DNA of 64,000 nucleotides from positions 59,086,001 to 59,150,000 of the forward strand of contig JBITNC010000001.1 in assembly GCA_050084985.1 (NCBI GenBank), read 5' to 3'. The stretch is from Nageia nagi (lineage: Eukaryota; Pinophyta). This document shows positions 34,516 through 45,804 of the stretch, one piece after another (positions within the stretch are counted from its first letter, which is position 1; each line of letters starts with the position of its first letter). A model generated the notes under the pieces. It saw only the letters and a program-made list of their open reading frames with translations, had not been told where the DNA came from and ran no database searches. The position numbers and the translations under genes are program-made.

Positions 34516-36705
34516 CATTTGCTACAAAAGAATGTGAAATAATAAGCATGTAGTTTCAATAAATTAAAATAATATATGTTATATTTAACACTAAATACAT
34601 GCTTGATTTGATTTACAAGTGTAAATGTTTTATAATTCAAATAATAACCCATGTACCCAAATATATTTCTCATCTCAAGAATTGTAGATGTAGAGTGACA
34701 TTGTTGAGGCTTATTTTTCTATCAAAAAATAGGTCTTCACCTAGATGCCCACACAAGAGGAGCCCAGGTCCTACTAATCCTCAAGCAATTCACCTTGGGT
34801 AGCAATATACTCTCACAAGGATAAGTACTAGCTATTTTTCAAAGTTTAAATATTTATTGGATTGACCAAATTATTAATTTTGATTAGGTTTCAAATTTTC
34901 CTCCTAGGTTATCAAGATAATCCTTGAAATACATGTGTGGACATGTGGTATCACTACACACATGCTTATCTACCTAATAGAGTTATGTTCAAATCAATAG
35001 AGAATGTAAGGGCAATTAAGAAGTATGAACTTTTCACCACTTGGATCATTAGACTTAAAGGCTCCAATTTGCTTATCCTCACCTCATGCCTCCTCAAACA
35101 AGTCATGTTGTAGAATGTACATGTGGATGTGTTCATTTGAGGGGCTTAATCATATCAATGTTTGCATTTTTGTTTGCATAAGTAAAAAATGAAACATAAA
35201 GTAAGGAACATAAATAAAACATCATCTATTTAATTTAAAACATAAATTTCCAATGGGTTTTATTTACCAACCCCTAAAGGACATCTTTACATCATTCTTA
35301 TTTTTGCACAAGTTTATTTATTAACTTTGCATAAGGAATAAATACTTAAGCATAAACTAAATACTCAAGCATAAACATGCATAGCTTGAAGATATCCCAT
35401 CAAATATACCATGCAACATTTCCATAACTTGCATAAGGAAGTAAAAAGCATTATAACTTAAGTAATAAACATACATTATTCCAACTTAAGTACTAAACAT
35501 GCATTATTCCAACTTATGTACTAAGCATGCATTATTATTTTAACTTAAAATTTTTTAATTTATAAGCATAAGCATGCATTATTGACCTAAAAAATCTATG
35601 TCCCTAAAAAATTTAAAGTAAAGGAATTCCACACATATTTCTCCCTCCTTTTACTTTAAATTGATGTTTAAGCAATATGATAAGTACTTGAAAAAAATTT
35701 ACGTAATTACAAATGTACTTTTACTTCAAGGTAAAAAAAATACCTATCATAATATCAAAAAAGAAAAGGAATTATGTATTTTAAATTTTAACACTTAGTA
35801 AGCAATGATGATGATAAATACTTTTATAAATTACCTTTTAATGTCAAGTAAAAAACTAATTTTGACATTAAAAAATATACTTAAGTAAAATATCTCAAGT
35901 AAAATATCTTCCCCAAAAATTGGCATATTTAAAAAAATAAACACTTTGACTCAACCATTAATGCATTTTTCTTCTAAGCACACTAAGTCAATAAGGCACA
36001 TCAAATTCCCTTACACATTCCAAGCATTTAAAGTAGGTAGTAATGATGAGAAGTTTTCTAGCAAGCAACAAAAAAATAAATGCAAAAAAAGGCATTTTTT
36101 CTTGGTTGAAAAAAAAGGCATGCAAGCAACCCAAAAAAAAACTTTAGAGAAGGAAAAAAAATTAAATGAACCTCATTAAAGGGAAACATGTTCAAATGAG
36201 TAGTTGGAAAAAAAATAAGGCCAACACCATCACTAGTGAGGATCCACAAGGAGCTATGTGCATAGGGGAGATAAAATAAAAAAAAAGGACTGCATGAGAT
36301 GGGAAGCACAGAGAAGGTTGTGCATAAGAAATTGTGTGATGGGGATGGCAGGTTGTTGTAGGGCCATGATAGGGTCAACAAGTGATAGTAGGTCTAAGGG
36401 TTTACAATGGAGTAGCTTCAGATGGTAAAGGGTTGATAGGAAGTCCACAAAGGGAGAAAAAATCATGTCATCAACAAATTGGGCCACTATCACTACCACA
36501 TAGTTGGACAAAAGGAATGGGTTAAGTGCCTTAAGCAACTATGAGGTAGGGGTGCCACCATCGCATGGAGGAAGAGGCAAGTAGGCAACTTCTTATACTA
36601 AGCCAATAGAGAGTGTTAAAAGCACAAGGGAGGTGGATGGTGGGTAAGAGGCTAACAAGGGAGAGAGCTAAGCATGAAGAGGGAGAGGGAAAGGGACAAG
36701 GAGGA
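34516..36705. other. Unexplained stretch between Copia 5' LTR and gag
   Basis: Copia leaders are usually far shorter than this 2.2 kb. Part is AT-rich with a tandem repeat (35455-35585). Part (36030-36705) is purine-rich with many a-runs and ggga words, and its complement gives hydrophobic open frames that look like composition artefacts. No LTR, gag or host-gene signature is visible. It likely holds another insertion or a rearrangement that also removed the inner part of the 5' LTR. Confidence 0.5.
35455..35585. repeat. Short tandem repeat, about 28-30 bp units
   Basis: Three to four units read aactta(a/t)gtactaa(a/g)catgcattattcc, at about 35455, 35484, 35512 and a looser one ending near 35585. 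Confidence 0.75.
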
Positions 36706-37110
36706 GTAACTCAAGATGTAATGTGGTTCTTCAAACTAGGAGTACATCCACTAACTATATCTTTACTTCAATCACAAATACAACTCTCCTACAATCCTCC
36801 TAATCTCAACTCCTACACTTCTATCCATAACATAACTTTACTCCACAAATTGGTTTTTTATTATAAAGAGAGAGCCTTCTATTTATAGGCCAACATCCTA
36901 CTTTGGACCACCCTTTTATCCAATGTATAAAAGCATAACATGCACATTCTTTTATCCAAGGGCCATGCTCATGACATTGAGTGTTGGACAAGTTACATTA
37001 TCATATTCACTTAAATATTTAAGGTATCAAATGATACCCTTAAGTATTAGTGAACTTACGTAGAAGATTTATATACAAATCTTTACAATAATACATTATA
37101 CATTCCAACA
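36706..37110 (-). repeat. Copia 5' LTR, truncated
   Basis: It matches 29397-29800 of the other LTR, including the tctatttataggcc TATA region and the TGTTGGAATG start (minus strand). Similarity ends abruptly at 36706 with gtaactca. The inner 326 bases and the primer-binding site are missing, so it could not have supported transposition in this form. Confidence 0.8.
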
Positions 37111-38040
37111 CTTGCTAAATCAAAAAGTATTTTATGATTATAAAAATCTATTATTGGTATGCCCTATTTCAAAAGATAAAATATAATAGCAAATTGTAAA
37201 CTTTTTGAAACTAATGTTTTATCTTTTGCTTTTCTATATTCCACTATAATTATTGCACCAGTTTGATCATGAATTTGTTTTTCTTCCAACATATTGTTAT
37301 ATTCAATTTCATATTTCTTATGAAAATATTTAGTCTCAACCTTTACTATTTATTTTTTTTCTAACTATTCCATCTTGGTCTATTATTTTCACATATACCT
37401 TTCCATAATATTTTTCAATTGTATCATATTTGAGTTGCATCTTCTGATTCCATCCTAATTTCCAAGAAAAAATCTTGTCTTTGCATTTTGTTAGTGGGTC
37501 ACCATTCTCATGAAGCATAGGGACAATGAATGAAAATTGTGATGATCACTCCTCCTTAAATGATCTTCCAATAGACCAATGACTTTGTTTTTTATTAGCT
37601 TTCAATGAAGCGTTACTAGTAGATTTAGGTTTTTGTATATTTTTTTTTATCTTTTTCAAATTTGATATTTTGAATTTCAATAGGATTTTTAGGAGCTATA
37701 GTAGCTGCATTAGGTTCAAAATCTATGCATTTGTGGTTCACAATATTATCATTTTCATGCATATCATCATCAAATGTTTCTTCAAGTGATGGGATATCAG
37801 GATTGATATAGTTATTAACATGATTTTTAAGTTGTCTCATATTAGGATTAGTTGTATTTTGAAAAATATCATCAAATGGTGGCATATTTAGATCAATGAA
37901 ATTTTCAAAAATATCTTCAATTAGCTACTTATTTGGATCAATAGTTTTCTCTAAAATATCCTCATGCAATGGCAAATTGGGATCAACTATGTTTTCTACA
38001 TAGAAGAATATTTCTAAGCATATGATGACTAAACCATGAT
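37111..38040 (-). pseudogene. hAT transposase pseudogene, N-terminal part
   Basis: Minus-strand frames from 38040 give repeated motifs of the form (D/N)PN-P--(D/E)DI-EN (VDPNLPLHEDILEK, IDLNMPPFDDIFQN, TNPNMRQLKN), one unit ending in an in-frame stop. The part near 37518-37336 follows with KIFSWKLGWNQKMQLKYD, which sits where TTF-type zinc fingers start in these proteins. The end near the Copia edge reads IIDFYNHKILFDLAS. Between this end and the continuation at 29070, residues expected in the family (the region with CDEVT-like residues) seem to be missing, so insertion was accompanied by a deletion or followed one. Confidence 0.55.
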
Positions 38041-38329
38041 TAAACTATTGATATGTAAAAGCAAAAGAATAAGTGATTACACAAAAGAACCTATAAAAAT
38101 CATATCATTGGATTCTGATGCTTGCTTGCATGTGAAATACTTTCCAATTTTTTATTTAACAACCTAATTGTCCCACTTCTTTCCCTTCAATTTTCCAACA
38201 GGAACCATTCCTCAAATATTAGATTCTACAATTGATCACAAATGAGTGTCTGTAATATCTAAAAAAATAGAATCTGCTAATTAAAAAATAGATTGTGAAG
38301 TTCATCTTATAATTGAATTACTCTACTTG
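38041..38329. other. Short unassigned stretch upstream of the hAT relic
   Basis: AT-rich DNA between the transposase N-terminus and array 3. It would be the promoter or 5' untranslated side of the transposase. No specific signal is evident. Confidence 0.4.
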
Positions 38330-38885
38330 ATGAGCATCTTCAATACAACAAGAAAAGCATCTTAAATTTTCAATAGATGAGCATTTGTAATTTTTAGAAA
38401 TGGGCATTTGTAATTGTGCAAAGATAAGCATTTATAATTTTTCAAAGATAAGCATCTATAATATTGCACAAATGAGCATTGCAATATTGCTAAGATGAGC
38501 ATCCATAATATTGCATAGATGAGCATATGCAATTTTGTAAAGATGAGCATCTATAATATTGCATAGACAAGCATCTATAATATTACATAGATGAGCATCT
38601 ACAATGTTGCACTGATGAGCATCTCCAATTTCTCGTAGATGAGTGAATGCAAATTTGCACTAACAAGTAGCTCTAATTTGTTATACACAAGCATCTTCAA
38701 TCCCACATAAATGAGCATCTTCAATTCTTTACTAATGAGTGTCTTTAATCTTACACAAGTAAGCATATTCAATTATACATAGATGAGCATCATAAATATT
38801 GCATAGTCAACCATCTCCAATAAAACATTACCAAGCATCTACAATAAAGCATTACTGAGCATCTGCAATCCCTTCCAAATGACCA
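38330..38885. repeat. Degenerate array with GATGAGCATCT core (array 3)
   Basis: About twenty units of 26-30 bases share (a)gatgagcatct followed by (g/a/t)(c/t)aatattgcat or close variants. Clear units are at 38516-38530, 38542-38556, 38589-38600 and 38617-38628. The core differs from arrays 1 and 2 by one central base (GATGAGCATC against GATGATCATC). It lies just upstream of the minus-strand hAT transposase relic. Confidence 0.8.
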
Positions 38886-40340
38886 TCTTGGAGAATTTAG
38901 AAAATTGAAATGGTATATTTGACCAGTGTAATAAACTTTATATATAGGGTATAATTAGTGATTTCATCAAGAATTTTTTTTTTTCAAGGTGATTGCTTGT
39001 GAAAGTATAGGAGGTATAGGTGTCTATTTGCACTTATTTTTATAAAAAAATATAAAATATTGACAAGCTGACTCATAATTTTTTTTGGTCTTGAAAAATT
39101 CAAGCTAAATGGTGCATTATCCAAGGTCTAAATTTTTTAAATATTTTAACTTTAAAAAACCTAATATTAGCCTATTAGTGAATATTCACCACTATGCATA
39201 ACGTTGTTGAAATGTAGTGTCTTAATACCAATTGAATATGCTCTTTTTTTCAACAATCAATTTTACATTTTAACATTGTTAAGTGCATGATTAGAGTGAA
39301 ATTATGGATTCTTTCAAATATCAATAATGTTCTCATGGTTTTAATAGTTCAAAATGGTTAACATTGTGCTTATATGACTTATATGTAGATCAAATAGATA
39401 TAAAATCAAAATGGGTCAAATTAGTACTTATATGGAAAATGTTATGATGTTATTTCATGGTTTCTATGATGCCAAATGTTATTACTTGTTGTTAATTTAT
39501 TATGATTAAAGTTTGTAGATTTGATATTACTATTTCCATTTTGCTAAAATGTGTCTACTACAAATTCATTGCAATAGGGCATGTTACAAATCCTTGAATA
39601 TCTATTTGAAAATACCATTATTTTACAAATATGCACTGCAATAGAAATATAGAAAAAAATTGTAAAATATATGGTTAAAAAATTTTGTGAGACTAACGCT
39701 ATCAACAATGTTATTTTACTTTGAAAATGATAAATTTAATCGATGCAATGAAACCAAATGTGCTAAATTGATAAGTAAGACCAATGGACATTTGAAAATT
39801 GAATACTTTTTATGAAATCAAATGAAATTGCCTCAATGATGGATAAAAATTTAGTGTTATGCTAACAAATGTGTTCTAGGACATTATCACTCCATGAGCA
39901 AAATCTCTCATAAATTATAGGTTATCTAAGCTTGAGGCATCAAAGCACCTCATCATCTTGATAATAATGGTTCAATAGAATTATGTGTCTCAATGATCAT
40001 AGTGATATAATAGATATTATATTTATTTCATCCTTGCTTCTTTAAATTAATTATTCTTTCATTAGAGGTAATCTATGCAGGTATTACATTAGATTGTTCT
40101 CAAAAAGGTATTATCTAGGAGAGTAGGACCCAAATAGAGGTACTCTCTCATACATGGATTTTGATTTTTGGCTTGATTCCCCAAAGAAGCTAGAGAAAGT
40201 GGAAATAAAATACTAAAAGGGGGTAGAAGACATATTATACTTGACATATCAATCGAAAAAGGGATGTCCACTTTACTATTGAAAATTTTCTTCTCTTCTT
40301 TAAACTTCTTTGGATTATGAAATTTCAATGCTTTTCATTT
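38886..40340. other. AT-rich DNA without a recognised gene
   Basis: Only short chance ORFs. The last few hundred bases may be the 3' part of the LTR element whose polypurine tract is at 40348. Confidence 0.45.
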
Positions 40341-40347
40341 TATATCC

Positions 40348-40377
40348 AAAGAGGTGGAAAATGTAGATGCCTAAAAT
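40348..40377 (+). mobile_element. Polypurine tract and LTR start, first
   Basis: The tract aaagaggtggaaaa (40348-40361) is followed by TGTAGATGCC, a typical polypurine-tract to 3' LTR junction on the plus strand. The 37-base context recurs at 41688-41724. The LTR beyond it could not be bounded; it may run to about 41.1 kb. Confidence 0.6.
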
Positions 40378-41687
40378 TGATTCATTATTTATTTAATAAA
40401 TCATATTTATACTTTCTAAATGACATTGTAATATTACAAATGTCAAGATAAAGTTGCTATTACAATGCAATACCATGTGTTATATTAAATGCTATATTAC
40501 TTATCATGGTTCATATTATAAAGAATCTTGAATAAAAAAATGATTATATAGGCCTAGATGCTAGCCTTCACTTCTTTCCATGTCTTTACAAGTTATATAT
40601 GCAAGATGAATAGGTTGACTTGCATATATTGAAACTCTTTTATATGACAAGATCTTAGATAGATGGTTGTCTACTATAATCTTCATCAAGAAACAATCTC
40701 TTATTGCCACCTATTATGAGAAATTGTTATACTTTTGGATTTTTAAACTTTTTATCTTTGATGCACTTCATAATTATGCATATACAATGCTATTAATGGC
40801 ATGCATATTGAGGATTGAGGATTCCATATTTTGGTTGCCAAGGGTATTGATTCATGCATATGAATATCCATTGAGATCTTACCTCCAATTTGATCTCAAT
40901 CCTTTGAATATTCATTGTCATTTACTTTTGAGGATGTCTGTCATTTTTTAGATTGTCATTTATTGTATATGTATATTTATATTTTACACAATTTAGAGTC
41001 TACATGAAATATTTTTTTCACTCTAATAAGAAAATGATTGTTACCATAAATTCCCCTTTTCCTACATTATTATCTAATTCTAAAAGTACTAAGCACACAC
41101 ATCCACACATCCGATTCAGTTATTATGGGAATCTTGATAATTAAGTTTAAAGATTCCTCAAGATAGCTTGCTTGACTAAGAAGGTTAATAATTCTTGTCC
41201 AATTATTCATCCCAAGAATAATGTAATAAAATCAATTCTTGATGCAAAAAAGTAGATTACATACAAAGGTTATGCTATCAAGGTTGATTCCTAAGAGCTT
41301 CACTAGATCAAATAGTTTAAGGGAATCTTTGTTATAACCATGGATAATATATCCTCTAACCATTACATTCTATGAAACTATGTTTGTATAATGCATCTTA
41401 TCAAATAATTCTTGATCCTTGTGTATTCTTCCATATTTTACACAGAGGGTATTCAAAATGTAATATTCAATCAAAAGCCATTTTTTTAGCTACTCCTTAA
41501 TGGATGTTCATACTTCTTGAAGAGATCCCATTGTGTGATATGCCGAAATTGTGTTTTCAAAGGTTCAAATTTAGCTTTACACATGAAAATTGCATGCACT
41601 TAAAATTCTTTAGGCACTTTTTAGACAATACATTTTGTGCATATCATGGTATTATTGCACATCATGAGATTGCATCTAGATTAAGTT
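40378..41687. other. Probable LTR and retroelement remnant
   Basis: The interval between the two polypurine junctions is AT-rich. The plus-strand ORFs 40667-40951 and 41504-41788 have no known domain. The spacing of about 1.35 kb between junctions could reflect one element inserted in, or recombined with, a relative. Confidence 0.4.
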
Positions 41688-41693
41688 ATATCC

Positions 41694-41724
41694 AAAGAGG
41701 GGGAAAATGTAGATGCCTAGAATA
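41694..41724 (+). mobile_element. Polypurine tract and LTR start, second
   Basis: The tract aaagagggggaaaa (41694-41707) precedes TGTAGATGCCTAGAAT. This is a stronger tract than the first. After about 15 bases of LTR the two copies diverge. Confidence 0.65.
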
Positions 41725-42622
41725 TTTGAAATTATTTACAATATGTCCTACTACATTCATAAATTGGGGAAGTTTGCTATATTTTTAATATGAATTATTT
41801 ACTAAAAAAAGTTAAATCTATCATCATTTTACATATATTTTTTATTTGATTCATCTACAAATTCTACTTACTCCAAGTTATGAATTCTATAGGCACAAAG
41901 AAAACAAGTCCACAAATATTGACTACAATGTTTGATCCATAAACCTATATGCTCATAGCATTACAAGGTTCATCAATTATATATTTTAAGTTTTATTATA
42001 TACCTTTTTCCAATCTAGAAATTAATATTATGTAAAGTGTAGATTTAGTAATTATGGAAATAAAATTACTCAAAATCAAATGCCAAAAAGAATTAAAGAG
42101 AAATAAACCATAATTTGAAGACACTGGTATTTACCCTAGTTCACCCAATGTTGGATAGTATGCCTTGGCTCTCTCTTATTATGGTTTGGATTTATGCAAC
42201 TATGCACTATTGCACATATAATAATCTACAATATCCCTCTTTTGTAGTCTCCTATCTCAACACTTGAAATATCTGCACTCTTCTCCACACTTTCTTCCTT
42301 TCTAGAACAAGCAAACTTAGATTATAATGTAAAATAACATTATATATAAAAAACTCTTAACTCCACCAAATGTCATATAGTATCCTTTTATAATATTTTA
42401 AGGAGCTCTGAGACAATTAAATGGTTGTAACAATACTTAGAAAAAGCAAGATTTGATTTTGGCTAGAAATCCCATCTCAACTTCCCTTTTTCATCATCCA
42501 AAAAATTATATGAAAATCACTAAAATAGCCTCAGAAAATATATGAGAATATTATAGAGGTTGGGAATAATACCTACAAGTTTTCCCAACAATAAAATACC
42601 AAAAAATACCTTTTCTCAACAA
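41725..42622. other. Probable LTR remnants, no gene
   Basis: The stretch 42118-42310 (ggtatttaccctagttcacc, then actcttctccacactttc) resembles the 3' half of plant LTRs. No partner was found in the window. The rest is AT-rich. Confidence 0.35.
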
Positions 42623-43284
42623 TGCATAGGTAGATGCAACCGAAATAAAATATGTGGTAGTCAACGAGTCCACATTCATAAAAATACTCCATACACCATT
42701 TTAAAAAAACTTTCAATAAAATACCCATAAAATAATTCCATCTCTAAGTTTGACATGTAGCGACACCTTGGATGAGTATTTTTGAATCAAATTTGGTGGA
42801 AAATAGTACATACTACCATGGGTCCTTTCTTGGAATTTGTGCACTTTATTTAGGTCATATTTTCCTCTAAGAAACCAACACCTACTTCCATGAAATTAGC
42901 ACCTTTTTTGGAGTGGAAAATTCAGCCTTAGTACATATGTACTTTCATTGGTGATTATGCACATGTTTAGTGGGTTTTTGACTTGCCCACTTCCATGTTG
43001 AGGTGATATTTTTTATATTTATTTTTGTATATATTTTTTCTTTTCTCTTTTGTAATTTTAGAAAAAATAAATACATATTTATATTTTTTTCTACAGGTAT
43101 TTTAAATATGAATTTTTTTCTTCATTTTGTATTTTAAATAAAAATACTATAAAACTTAAAAATCACATATCTTACACACCATGAGTAGGATTTTGATTCC
43201 ATAAGAAGTCATGGAATCATGGAGGAGAAAAGAAATAAATGAGATACCCATGATTTCAATTCAAAACAATCCAATTTTAGATCA
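42623..43284 (-). repeat. Gypsy 3' LTR (left)
   Basis: Plus-strand boundaries are tgcataggtag at the start and tagatca at the end, so TG...CA in either reading. It matches 49959-50626 across its whole length with scattered substitutions. Shared landmarks include cattcataaaaatactcca, ttagtgg-ttttga and a tttaaataaaaatactataaaa run. Confidence 0.85.
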
Positions 43285-43604
43285 CTCCTTCCCATTAAGA
43301 GAGAACTTTTATCCCCAAAAAATTTAGAAACTATAAAATTGAGGAACCTAGTTTTGCATTATGGATCCTAGCCAATAATGCCTCCATGCTTTCTTTGCTA
43401 TGAATGCTAGTGGATACCATGGAGTTAACCTAGAAATATATATAAAATATAAATTAATCCCATGAGGATTTTGTATTACCATTTTATCAATGTGCATAAC
43501 CTATTGTTTTGATTGCAATTCCTCTTCTTGCTTCTACACTACAACTTTTCTTCTTCTCTCATTATGACTAAAATTTAATTTTAAGAGGAATTAAATAATC
43601 TTTT

Positions 43605-44275
43605 TACTTAGCTTACAACAATAATAGGACTCCTACTTATATGAGATTTCATAATAAAAGATTTACCATCCTTCTTCACATGGTACTCATTCCTTTTGTA
43701 GAAAAAGGTAGCATCTCTATCATACAAGTATGTGTTACCCAATGCCATGCCATAAATATCCAAAGGAACAACATCTAATTCTACCTCATAAAAAAAGTAT
43801 GCATAAATAGTAAACTTCAACTTACATTTTTGAGTAACTTGCATTTTGGTATCCTTACTCAACCATCCAAGTGGATATGGTTTTGAATGAAGTTGAGCCT
43901 TTAAATGTAGCTTGTTCACTAAATTTGCAAAAATCAAGTTAGCTTGTGAACCAAGATCAAATAAAGCATCAACTAGGTTTTATTTTCTTGAACATTCATA
44001 TGGAATAGCTGAATTCTCTTTTCCTCTTCATCTACAATAATAGATATTTTTACTCCCATGAAAGCCAATTTCTCATCAGCCTCTGATGTATCTTCGATAA
44101 GATAAACTTCCTCTTTATCTTTGGAAGCTATTGAATTTTTCTTTTCCTTTATTTTATTAGCCCATTCAGGAGATTTCTTAGGGTGTAGCTTCCAACACTT
44201 CTCATCAACATGACCATCTCTATCATAATAAGAGAAATGGTATTTCTTTTCTTTTTCATACTTTGTTATAGATAT
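43605..44275 (-). pseudogene. Gypsy gag-protease fragment
   Basis: Reading on the minus strand from 44275: HFSYYDRDGHVDEKCW (44191-44238), a zinc knuckle with both leading cysteines lost, then KLHPKKSPEW. A charged linker follows, then after a frameshift DLGSQANL (43935-43958), the aspartic protease active-site motif of this group (usually D-(S/T)GS). The open piece 43937-43608 continues with KPYPLGWLSKD, QVTQKCKLKF, (V)DVVPLDIYG and LYDRDATFF. Protease would process the polyprotein. The frameshift and altered knuckle show decay. Confidence 0.8.
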
Positions 44276-44689
44276 TCTGAATAATGCATATGTAGATGGA
44301 AAAATTAAAAATAAAGTATATTAGAAAGAATACATATTATGATGTTTCTATGCAAGAGATTTATGTAACAATTATTATAAGTGTAAGAAGGTATTTTTCC
44401 ATGGCATCAAGCCTTGGGGGTTCCTATGGGACCCTAGATTCTCACTCCTTCCATGATGTAGTCCACACTAGGCTAATGGATTCTAAAAAATTTGGAAGTA
44501 ATTGATCTAGCACTAGGCACTTCATCTAGAGGAAACCAAATCTAGGAAAAATGGATTCTGATTAGCTCCATGCCTCTCCTATGATCTAAGAAATCATTGT
44601 CCAAAATGAGGAGGTATGAAGTCAAATTTCCATACTAGATTCTATGCATTGATATGCAAGTTCCTAGGTTTTAGAATTCATCCAAATAT

Positions 44690-45210
44690 GACTAGAGCAT
44701 GGATTTTACACTACTAATAGGCTAAAGGTGATGTATCTCTTAGCTTTAACTCCAATGGCTACTTTCTAGTCCTATTTTCATCGTAATGGATTAAGATATG
44801 GTTTTTAAAGGGGGACTATGGTTCCATGAAAGAGCAAGGATCTTCATGAAACCTTGGCATACAAGGTTTAAACTAGTAGAAGAAACTCCTTTCTCTACAT
44901 CTATCTAGGTCATGCTACCAAATTTGCCTAAATAAATTTGGAAAGACATATTACTTCACCATTGGTAAAGCCTTAAGGAGTTATATGGGGTTAGCTAATA
45001 AAATGGGAGAACTAGAGTCCCTAACCTATATCTGCATTTGTGTCTAGTTGTAAATGGATTATCATTTATCACTCAAATTAAGATAAATGTCCCATTAGAG
45101 AACATGGTTACTCTTAGTCCATGGACTATGAAGATTTTCCCTTTAGGTGATGATTTGGTATGAATATGGCCATTTGGCCAAATACTACCCTCATGCCTAA
45201 ACTCCTACCC
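44690..45210 (+). pseudogene. L1 ORF1 remnant (DUF4283-like)
   Basis: A broken plus-strand frame with VFKGGLWFHERARIFMKPW, then FKLVEETPFST and VMLPNLP--IW. This is the order seen in the DUF4283 domain of plant L1 ORF1 (G-W-----------W-P-F-------PVWV-LPGLP--(Y/F)W). A later NV-LENMVTL-PWTM part follows. The zinc knuckle expected after it is not clear. It would have bound element RNA. Confidence 0.55.
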
Positions 45211-45804
45211 TAAGTTTAGAGCCCCTTAGTGATGGATTCCATGTTCCTAGATGAAAATATCGAGCCACAAAAACTTCCACTCATGGCATAAGTAATAGAC
45301 ACTCCAATAGCTTTTAGTCTTTACAAATAGTTGACCTAAATAATGCAAAAAAGACTATATCTCATAAAGAATAGGATCCTCTAAACACTATTAATTTGTC
45401 ACAAGGCCCTCAAATTATACCAAGTTTGCATAATGAATCAATACACACTCCTCCTCAACCTCAACATCACCACAACAATTTTGGTTCCAAACTAGAAATC
45501 TCCCAACATTTATAATAAATAAACATGAACATAGATGAGGATACCTCCCAAGAACCAACTAATACCAATAGTATTATTCTAGATAATTTGAAAACTATAG
45601 TCATTACCAAAAGAACTCCCTTAAGAGGTTTGATCATAAAGCAAACTCTAAGTTTTCTGAGAATTGCAATGGTAGGAAAATAAAAACCAAAAGGTCAAAT
45701 GTCAAACCAAGCTAAATGCACACAAGTTGCTCTAGCAAGTATAGAGAATGGGACTTAGTAGTATATGAGGAGTCTTGGGCTCCTAAAATAAAACATTTCT
45801 CCAT

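Larger units (their letters stand above)
29071..37110 (-). mobile_element. Ty1/Copia retrotransposon, decayed, inserted in a hAT gene
   Basis: LTR-like ends read TGTTGGAATG on the minus strand at both 29800 and 37110, the usual Copia LTR start. Between them gag, zinc knuckle, integrase, RT and RNase H follow in Copia order on the minus strand. The 3' LTR (left) is preceded by a purine tract. The 5' LTR (right) is incomplete, and an unexplained stretch of over 2 kb separates it from gag. The 5-bp flanks (tgtat and cttgc) do not match, so no target-site duplication is visible. Confidence 0.85.

Noticed and set aside
36058-36538. Minus-strand hydrophobic ORFs
   Set aside because: They are opposite a purine-rich, a-run-rich stretch, so the Phe/Leu/Ser-rich products follow from composition. 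No motif.
29071-37110. Target-site duplication for the Copia element
   Set aside because: Flanking pentamers tgtat and cttgc do not match, so none was annotated.
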